Origin: Zoroaster sp. YZ-2022 | Lineage: Eukaryota > Echinodermata > Asteroidea > Forcipulatida > Zoroasteridae | DNA length: 64,000 nucleotides | Direction: 5' to 3' | NCBI GenBank assembly: GCA_029582265.1 | Contig: CM055816.1 | Coordinates: 38,138,466 to 38,202,465, forward strand | In this document: positions 56,110-64,000 of the stretch, one piece after another | How positions within the stretch are numbered: position 1 is the first letter of the stretch | Layout of the letters: every line of letters starts with the position of its first letter | Notes under the pieces: generated by a model | The model's input: only the letters and a program-made list of their open reading frames with translations | What the model was told of the DNA's origin: nothing | Databases searched by the model: none | Position numbers and translations under genes: made by a program

Positions 56110-56320
56110 TTAGTTTTTGGTCATCTTTTTTTTGCCAACCAGTATGAAACATGTGATACACATAAATATATATGCGGTTAGTTGAACCAGACCAAATTTA
56201 AAACACAGAATTCCAAGCGATCCAGCAATTTTGGGTGCAATTGCGCATCGTTTCATAGCAAATAAAAAGAAAACTAAAAATGGTGATGCATGTGATGACC
56301 AGAAACCGTAAAGTTTTTTG
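56110..56320 (+). repeat. GCTTCAAAATTGGT...ACCAGAAAC dispersed repeat, partial copy
   Basis: It contains GCCAACCAGTATGAAACATGTG, GATCCAGCAATTTTGGGTGC, GCATCGTTTCATAGCAAATA and GACCAGAAACCGTAAAG. The central part is deleted. Confidence 0.8.
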
Positions 56321-58549
56321 GGGCTAACATGTACATGTACATGTACATGTGTACTTGGTACCAATCATCCTAAGAATTGTTTCTGTCTGACATCCTATAT
56401 TTTTCAAGAAAAAGTAAACACATGTTCAAATCTGAAATGGATCACAGGCTGTGATCTATTTCCAAAGGGGCTGTGCATTTTAGAATAATTAGCTAAACCG
56501 GATATTCAGATTATAATTTCGATCGAATATTTGATATTCGAAGGCTACCGATTGTAAATTGTGCCACGTGATAAAACAAGCACGCACAATATGGTGGCGC
56601 CAAAAAATGTACTAAACAAATATCGCCTGAACTAGGATGGACTTGCTACATGTAGGTGGCGACCAAATGTAGACAAGATCGAGGATGATTGGAGTGGGGG
56701 GGGGGGGGGATAATGATGTACATGTAAGTGCCAATTTAAAAACAAAACTAATTCAACAAAAACTTATGTTTTTCTTCAAACATTCGAACCGGAAAAAAAA
56801 AACCGGATATTTGATCCATCGATTGAATATTTGAATATTCGGCACAGCCCTAATGTCCACATTAGAATGCACACAATTTATAAACAAATCTGAATGCATT
56901 TCCACAATATTTTTCTCATAAACGACAAAACAAAACTTTATTTTTTTTTCACATTTGGAAAACGAAACTGATACGGGCATTTATGAATGGTAATAAAAGT
57001 TTCACACTTGGTCTTCACTGCAGGTTAATGACCTGTTTTGGACATGGTCACAGGCTTCAGCTCGGTCATTATCGTCTGTGACCATGCCCAAATCCGGTCA
57101 TTATCCTGCAGTAAAGACCGTGCAACATACTTTTATTCCCTCCCTCGTCGAAAAAAACCAGGAATAAAACATGTTTTTATCCTAGTTAAAACATGTTTTT
57201 TAAAAACATGTTTTTTTCGGTTGTATTTGGAACGACTTAAAACAGGAACAAAACAGGTTTGGACTAGGATAAAAACAGTCTTCCAGAAAACAGCTTTAAA
57301 ACAGGATTCTGTTTTCAAAAAACAGGATTCTGTTTTCAAAAATGCAGTATTTTTTTACATGTAGTAGTGTGCTGTTTTTTGAAAACAGTTGAAGACCCTG
57401 TTTTACAAAAACAGTAAACTCTTCTAATTAGGACAGCTTAATTTACCCGTTTTGAAAAAAATGTGGATCCAGACCAAAAAAAATGCAGAAAATTTAAAAT
57501 ATTGAAGAATCATCAGTTCAAACAAATAAACAATGTATGCATTGCTGTTTCTATCAAAAGTAGTAACTGCATGGTTACATTTATTGTTATCTTTATCATA
57601 CTATTTGTAACTATTTTTGAAATCATTTTAAATGAACCTATTCAGCCATGGTCTTTTAATTAGTAACAAGTTATGTTCAAATGTGACTTTTAATAGTTTT
57701 TTCAATAACAATGATATACTCGGATGAGGAGAACATAATGTTATCTTGTCCTCATCCGAATATAGCATTTGTTTTGCAAAAAGTAGTAAAAGTCACATTT
57801 GAACATAGTTACTAAAAGACCATGGCTGAATATGAATTGGTCTTCTTTCTCCGCGAGAACATACATTTTTCAATGTCAAACCTTACCTTTAAACTTGTTC
57901 ATAAAACAGTACAAATTTATTTTGCGTCTCTGCTAGTGATGTTCATGAATATAACACTACAATGTATGACAAAATAAAGAAGACATAAGGTAACACATAA
58001 ATTAAGACTAATTAAAATTAAAAATGAAATCATGTAACCTTTCTAAAAAAAAAAATTGTATTGCATATTTGGCATAAATTGGAACCTTCATACAAATGTA
58101 TATTTCAAATATTTATGACGGTTTAAAAGCACACAATTTTTTTAAAAACATTTACCTGAGAATACAAGCTCATGTATAGAAACATATTTTGTGACATGCA
58201 CATTTTAGGCCCTAAATTTAAAAAAAATCATGGTATGTAAGTTCTTTCAGAGGTGCAGGAATCATGTACACCCTCAAAATTCCTTCATTCATCGAAAAAT
58301 ATGGGTTTCACACCATTATGTGTCTACTTTAGATAACTTGGTAAATTTTAAGCTAAAAACTCAATTGATTAGTGTTTTATATTATTTTGTGGTGCAAAAA
58401 CAAAATTTCACATGTTTTTAAGGGATAGTGTGTGGTTGGTTTAAAAACAGCTGATATTTAAGGGAGGACGGCGAAATAGGTAGTACAGCTAGGCCTTTGA
58501 GAATACCCACTTATGTTAAGGGGACACCAACGTTGTATTGCCTGATTAC
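56321..58549. other. Non-coding intronic stretch
   Basis: It holds (CATGTA)n near 56330, a poly(G) run at 56697-56709, an AAACATGTTTTT/AAACAGGATTCTGTTTT palindrome-rich region at 57150-57420, and the palindromic MITE at 57639-57832. No exon found. Confidence 0.5.
57639..57832. repeat. Palindromic MITE, TATTCAGCCATGGTCTTTTA ends
   Basis: TATTCAGCCATGGTCTTTTA at the left is mirrored by TAAAAGACCATGGCTGAATA at the right; pairing extends inward over GTTCAAATGTGACTTTTA. Central ATACTCGGATGAGGA...TCCTCATCCGAATAT forms a second stem. Confidence 0.93.
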
Positions 58550-58626
58550 CAGTTTTTGCCGTCTCTGTCTGCACTTCCTCAGAAGAGGTCGAGGGCAGAG
58601 GGTGTGGGTCAGACTGCTGGCCATGT
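58550..58626 (-). CDS. Candidate short exon, unassigned
   Basis: Acceptor TGTTTTTCCAG and donor AAACTG|GTAATC on -, 77 bp. The most protein-like frame gives HGQQSDPHPLPSTSSEEVQ plus TETAKT (phase 2 to 1). It does not fit between the two phase 1-1 Ig exons. Its Ser/Glu-rich content resembles a tail exon, so it might belong to another isoform or a tandem paralogue. Confidence 0.25.
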
Positions 58627-59984
58627 CTGGAAAAACAAAGTAAAATAATTAGTTCAAACAAACAAAAAACAAAATAAATAAGTACATAAAAATAAATTTA
58701 AGCAAATATGAATTGTGTTGAAAAGGAACTAAGGCAAGATTTTCCATTGATTATTTTAAGTTTGCAAATGAAATTTTAGGGCCTAATTTTACAAATCACT
58801 TTCACAATTTTTTGGGAACAATTTTGAAATAAAAAAAATGAAGATTTCAGCAAACTTTATGCCAGAAATATCGGCTTGGGCAATCTAACTTAATCGCAAT
58901 ATTTTTTTTTAAATTGTAAATTAGCACTAGCAGATCAAAAGTTGACAAATCGTTTTTTTGTTTGTAGTTTGTACAGTTCCATACATGTTGAACTATCACA
59001 GCACCCCAAAAATAGTTACAAAAACGTTAACATTTTGGTCTAAAGGAGACGGTCGGTCTGAAAGAATTTGGTACACAAACAGCAAAAGTTGAACAAACAA
59101 AACGTACATAATTACGTGCGTGCGTAGGTACATAGGCCTGGCTAACGTTAGTTATGTCCGAGCTCAAAACTCAACAGTGAACAACTATTTTTTATAATTG
59201 GGTCTACCGTGTAAACTTACCCAAAAAAAACATCAAGTTTTATGCATTTGGATGCGGCAGTATTCAGTTCACTTTTTTTTATATTTGCTACTGCTAGTCG
59301 ACCTTTTGACGGCATGTTGACGACCACCAAAAGCCCCGGTCACGTAATGTACAAACGGTTTACACACGATGATCGCGCGATCGATGCATGATGCACAAGC
59401 TGCATATGCGTGTCTAGGTACAGACTCATGTATTATTTTATGTTGCATGCACCCGGCGCCGCGCCATGCTATTTTAGCTGGTACCCGCAGAATGCCTGGC
59501 GTAGTGTTTATGTCGTGGGTACTGTTGACACCAACCAAAGTATTAGCAAGGGCCAAGTTCGTACAACGACCAAGCGGCCGCTATTGCCTGGTAACCGCTA
59601 TATCGTTTGGTCATGAGTACCAGGTAATTTTGAATATTTTGTTCCCAAATGGTCGTTGCGTGAACTTGGTCTTAGCAGCGCCAGTCACCGGTCGCGCAAT
59701 GTCGAGCGTGGCGCGGCGTCGATATATTTTTTCCGTGAGAATGTACGTACAAGTGGGCACAACGGCAATGCAGGGAAAAGGCACAGCAACTCGCTTGCCG
59801 TGAAAAGTGGCATTTTTAAAGGGCATTCAATAGCAAATGTAATGGTCAAAATTCATTGTGGACAATTGGTGATGTCCTCCGATTCAGTGTGTGTGAAACC
59901 TTTTTATCCTACATGTAGTATGAAATTATCAGATTGCAAAGATGAACATAGTAATTTTGAAACTTTAACCATTATAAAATCAAA
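58627..59984. other. Non-coding stretch with a CpG-richer patch
   Basis: 59330-59800 is richer in GC and CpG (CGATGATCGCGCGATCG, ACCCGGCGCCGCGCC, GTCACCGGTCGCGCAATGTCG) than its surroundings. Overlapping ORFs there (up to 144 aa) show no domain. It might be a promoter or first exon. Confidence 0.4.
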
Positions 59985-60340
59985 AATATTCTAAGTCCCA
60001 AAAAACAGTAAGAAAACAGGACAGTGATATTCAAAAATATTCTAAGTCCCAAAAAACAGTAAGAAAACAGGACAGTGATCTTCAAAAATATTCTAAGTCC
60101 CAAAAAACAGTAAGAAAACAGGACAGTGATATTCAAAAATATTCTAAGTCCCAAAAAACAGTAAGAAAACAGGGCATCCAACCTCAAAAATATTCTAAGT
60201 AAAAAAAAAACAGTAAGAAAACAGGAAATCTAACCGCAAAAATATTCTAAGTCCAAAAAAACAGTAAGAAAACAGGAAATCCAACCTCAAAAATATTCTA
60301 AGTCCCAAAAAACAGGAAGAAAACAGGTTTGTGTAAAAAA
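59985..60340. repeat. 49-bp tandem repeat, about 6.5 copies
   Basis: Unit: CAAAAATATTCTAAGTCCCA then AAAAACAGTAAGAAAACAGG and a variable 8-9 bp (ACAGTGATATT, GCATCCAACCT, AAATCCAACCT). Followed to 60470 by AACAGGATAAAAACATGTTTT, which is the inverse theme of 57150-57420. Confidence 0.92.
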
Positions 60341-60470
60341 AATAGGAAAAAAACAGGGTACAATTTTCAGTATTTTCATGAAAACAGGATAAAAACATGT
60401 TTTATTCCTATTTTGAAAGATAAAAACAGGTTAAAAACATGTTTTAAACAGGATTAAAACAGGATTTTGT

Positions 60471-61188
60471 TAGGTCATTTCTGCAAGGGCTTACACCGAA
60501 GGATACATTCTTTTCCCATGGCTTCCAGACTTCTGCCACATTACTGGTTCAAACAAGTCAAAATCATAATTATACAGAAATGTTTACAAAATTTGTTATT
60601 ATTCTTATGTTTTATAATAAAATTCAGTTAACCCCATGCGTACGGTTGACAGCTATCGGTGAATTAATTGATTTTCCAGCTGCATTTGCTGAGAATTCAC
60701 CTTGAATAGAAATCTTCAAGAAGGCTGGTCATTTGGTGAACCATATTGTTCTTGAAATGGAGTGTTATATAATAGATTGGGCTTTCGAGAGCATTCTGAA
60801 TACAGCCTTTTCATGAGATTTCTGAACACCGGCCTTTCAATTATGCTACATGTATGTGGGGACTTCACGTACGATGAATAGGGTGTGCCCGGCTTAGCTT
60901 GCCCGCTTATTGTTCAGTCTATACGCTTGGCTGAACAGCGGAGTTGTGCACATGTCCACGGCCGGGTTTGACCCACGGTGCTCTCCGGCCTCACAGATGT
61001 TGGCCACAACCACCTTCATTTGGTAAAAATAATACCGTACGCAAGGGGTTAAAGTAAACTTGATGATGATGGTGCATCACCAAACATGTTATTTGTTTGT
61101 CTAAATGTTACATGCTCATGTATTTTTTGAATAAATATTGAGCAGGTCTATATGAAATCATCCATTTAAAAAAAAAAAAAGTACTTAC
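60471..61188. other. Non-coding stretch
   Basis: 60945-60990 (CATGTCCACGGCCGGGTTTGACCCACGG) looks like a decayed tRNA-type head on -. Nothing else recognised. Confidence 0.4.
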
Positions 61189-61497
61189 ATTTGACATCAA
61201 TGGGTCCCAATAACCCATTCTGTGTAGCCCATGAATCCCTCTGTGCAGTACACTTGATGGTGTTACGATTGTCTTGTCTCGTAGGTGTAAACTCAATCTT
61301 ACTGCTGAACGTGTAGCGTTCACTTGATCCTGATAGGGCTGGTGTGGTATCAGGCATAGGCATGATAGGTGTGTCTCCATTGAACCAATCCAAGCTCCAA
61401 TCATCAGGATACCCCATATCTGCCATGCATGTCAGGGTAGTCAACACATTCTCAGTCATCTGTGAACTACCAGTTATCACAGGGGTATCAGGGGGAC
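61189..61497 (-). CDS. Ig-superfamily receptor exon: Ig domain
   Basis: Acceptor TTTTCTGCAG and donor GTCAAAT|GTAAGT on -, phase 1 to 1, 103 codons. It encodes PPDTPVITGSSQMTENVLTT, LTCMADMGYPDDWSLDWFN (first Cys and core Trp), then KIEFTPTRQDNRNTIKCTAQ with the second Cys, ending GPIDVK. The C.A..G.P pattern is that of C2-type Ig domains in nephrin/CD80-like receptors. More Ig exons and the signal peptide are expected beyond 61.5 kb but were not found. Confidence 0.88.
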
Positions 61498-63209
61498 CTG
61501 CAGAAAAAAAACAAAGTTGTTGTTGTTTAATTCCATTGTGAGGTGCAATTTTGCATGGCACCCTCGCACAGGATTACCAAGTTTCTTCCCATGCCTCCTT
61601 TTTTTAGGGATAAGAAAAAGAAAGAAAATGCCATTTTGAATAAACTATAATGACATGTACCTTCCCCCAAAAAATTGTAAAATACAAAAATAAAACAAAT
61701 ACTACAGAAGGTGGAGCTTTTAGGGATAGCAAGGATGTAGCTTAATTGACTTGAGGTGTAGAAAGGAAGAAAGAAAAAAAGATCTTTCTTTTCATGTTGT
61801 GCAAATGCGAAATACATTTATTAATAAAATCATAATGTTTAAACAAATGTTTTCAAATAAATAAAAAAATATATTGAGATCTGTATAGGGAAGGTACAAA
61901 AAAAGGTTTTTCAACAAATAAAAACATGATTAAAGTTTCACACGTACTATATGAACATTAAAACATACTAAGTAGTGTAAAGTCCATGATGGTACAAACA
62001 TTCATTGAATTTTTTTTGTCTGAGGTAACACCACTTTAGACATGAATACCATGTTTTTGTTTGTCGATTCAATACTTCAGTATTTTCTCACTAACAACAC
62101 AATGTAATAAGTTTATAGCTTTCACAGGATGGTTATTTATGGTAAAGATACAAAGAAAGTAAGCATTCGTTTAGAAGCATTTGTTTTTCAAAACAAACAT
62201 TTACCAATGTTGTAACTTCTCTTAAATTTACAATGCATTGTAACTGGAAATAGGTGGGCTTCAAAATTGGTCCGGTGACGCACTTTTTTTCTCTCTTTTT
62301 TTTTCTTCTGTTTTGCCAACCTGTGAAATATGTGAAACTTATATACACAGATATTGGAACCAGACAAATTTTCCCATACATTATCCATAAAGTATGGTGG
62401 CTAAGAGAGGCGTCACAAATCGGGCAAATGCTTATACCCTTATGTGAAAAAGTTGTTTAAAAAACAGCACAGCAGAATTCCAATCAATCCAGCAATTTTG
62501 GCTTCAAATTGAACATCGTTTCATAGCGCAAAAAGAAAACTAAAAATGCCAACGCGTGGGTCTAACATCTGGGTCTGACGCGACCAGAAACCACAGACTT
62601 TTTTTTTGAAAGGAGGGGGGGGGGGGGCGCTTGGCTTATAAAGTTCAGACATATTCTTTAACTTTAACATGTTATTGCATTTCACGCATTTCCAGTGCAT
62701 ACACTGAACTTGTTCAGTACAGTATGTAGTGTTTTTAATAACCTGTCAGTGCTTTCAAAAGGGAAGTCCATACATTTGTACTTAATCACTGATCTGGTCA
62801 TGTTGGAAAACTGCTTTAACATGTGTGCATGCTTGCTTAGTCTTTGAATTATACATGTGTAAACATCATAATGTACATTATACACAGATTTAAATAAAAC
62901 ATAAGATCATATATTAATGTGCACCTTGTACATAGTATGTATTTCACAAGAAAATAGTTTTTAAAAATGCATTAAGATTTGTGTACATGTATTCGTTCTA
63001 AAGAGGTACTTTTACCTGAATTCAACTTTGTAAATTGTTTAATTTTTTTGGGTTAAATTGCAGCACCTCGGAAAAAAATTAGTTCAACGTTAAAACCATC
63101 AAGTATGTACGTACATTTATATACATGTACAGGTGAGATTAATACATTAACATTGGAAAAGTTTGTAGACCCATGACAGAGATGTCCAAAACAAAGGTGT
63201 ACAATACAG
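61498..63209. other. Non-coding stretch upstream of the Ig exon
   Basis: 62240-62640 is a near-complete copy of the GCTTCAAAATTGGT...ACCAGAAAC family. Poly(A), poly(T) and poly(G) runs are frequent. No exon recognised. Confidence 0.5.
62240..62640 (+). repeat. GCTTCAAAATTGGT...ACCAGAAAC dispersed repeat, full copy
   Basis: GGCTTCAAAATTGGTCCGGT, GACGCACTTTTTTT, ATGGTGGCTAAGAGAGGC, ACCCTTATGTGAAAAAGT, ATCCAGCAATTTTGGCTTC, AACATCGTTTCATAGCGC and CGACCAGAAACCACAGAC appear in the family order. Confidence 0.88.
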
Positions 63210-63424
63210 TTAAAGGGGCAGTATCGTCACAATCAGGGCAGACTTTCAACCAGGGCATGGAATCGCTGTCCTAGTTTAAGATTAACAAAGTGACTGAAAA
63301 TTACTGACTCATTTTTGAAGCAGCAAAGGTAATATGACCTTATCATGCGTAGTATTATGGCAGTAATCTAAAACTAGCATTCCGATTCCATGCGCTGTTG
63401 ATTGTGACGATACTGTCCCTTTAA
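63210..63424. repeat. TTAAAGGGGCAGTATCG MITE, copy 4
   Basis: Left TTAAAGGGGCAGTATCGTCAC, right GTGACGATACTGTCCCTTTAA, with the family interior intact. Confidence 0.95.
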
Positions 63425-64000
63425 TAGGAATTTAAAACACAGAGCTTTAAGTGCAGTGTATAACCTATACACATGATGATATACGAATGTACACAATTCA
63501 ATCTACACTGTACATGCATTGGTTACACAAAAAACATCAAAACTACAATGAGCCATGGAGGGAGGGAGAGCCATGGACCATACAGGGTACATGAAATAAC
63601 ATGCAAATAATATACATGAGAATACATAATGTAATTGCCTGCAAAATACAAGTTAAAAGTATAATACATTTTCATTAAGTTATCATTAATTAAAAAACAT
63701 TTATTCCAATTGCCGATTTTGACCAAACAAAATAAACCACAAAGTTTAGACAAATAGTCAGATGATACAAGTATGCTAAAATGTTCTGTACACATACATA
63801 CATGAAACATGAATAAGCTTCATAAATGGTGGTTATGCATACATGTGTTTGCCATTTTGTTTCAAGAATTTGTCGAACGTATGCACCAAAAGAAACAAAA
63901 CCTTTCCCCTCCACTGGAATGATTCCCTGGAGTTTTCCTCCATATAACTTTTTATAGTATTTTGACTGTACTACATGCTCGTACATGTATATTTGATTGT
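63425..64000. other. Non-coding stretch to the window end
   Basis: AT-rich with TACATG words. No gene, exon or repeat family recognised. Confidence 0.5.

Noticed and set aside
55749..56181. Overlapping ORFs near 55.8-56.1 kb
   Set aside because: They translate the duplicated SINE head on both strands.
59369..59803. 144-residue ORF in the CpG-richer patch
   Set aside because: Open in several overlapping frames because of composition; no domain.
59985..60340. CRISPR-like array (regular 49-bp repeats)
   Set aside because: Eukaryotic context, spacers are only 8-9 bp and partly repeated, and there are no cas genes; a simple tandem repeat.

Overview
The window is eukaryotic: a scaffold from an animal nuclear genome. 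It shows AT-rich non-coding DNA, many inverted-repeat (MITE-like) elements, tRNA-derived SINEs, long microsatellites, GT-AG introns, an adhesion-GPCR gene and exons of an immunoglobulin-superfamily membrane protein. A 500-N gap at 31444-31943 marks a shotgun scaffold join. Abundant CATGTA runs, the SINE type, the Polinton and the receptor suggest a marine invertebrate, most likely a deuterostome (echinoderm, hemichordate or lancelet). The species cannot be fixed from the sequence alone.

Layout. (1) 1 to about 7.25 kb: the right part of a decayed Polinton/Maverick (adintovirus-like) element. It carries the end of a capsid-like protein, a broken packaging ATPase, small membrane proteins and a broken retroviral-type integrase on +, converging on a broken protein-primed DNA polymerase B on -. 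(2) 7.25-13.92 kb: a non-LTR retrotransposon of Tx1/L1 type (ORF1 with one zinc knuckle; ORF2 with AP-endonuclease, reverse transcriptase and a C-terminal Cys/His motif), with (TTC)n immediately on both sides. This is what a LINE that targets TTC microsatellites would look like. (3) 13.9-18.8 kb: non-coding DNA with an 800-bp (CAA)n array and a 104-bp tandem repeat. (4) 18.86-31.36 kb, + strand: an adhesion GPCR gene whose exons encode a LamG/pentraxin-like domain, an Ig-like domain, a linker, GAIN segments, the GPS and most of the seven-helix domain. Nearly all splice phases agree. Its 3' end falls in the gap. (5) 32-47 kb: repeat-rich DNA with no confident gene, but containing short candidate cytoplasmic exons on the - strand. 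(6) 52-61.5 kb, - strand: two phase 1-1 Ig exons and one transmembrane exon of an Ig-superfamily receptor. (7) 61.5-64 kb: non-coding DNA and repeats.

The two host genes are transcribed towards each other. Both encode cell-surface proteins with Ig-type ectodomains. The Polinton and LINE coding regions are interrupted many times, so these copies look inactive, though some single-base breaks could be assembly errors. The most notable items are the TTC-flanked LINE next to the Polinton, the phase-matched short-exon chain of the Ig receptor, perfect 8-bp target duplications around two hAT-like MITEs, a TCGA-studded inverted-repeat element, an inverted motif resembling a hammerhead-ribozyme core, and a tRNA-type SINE between 40-bp direct repeats.
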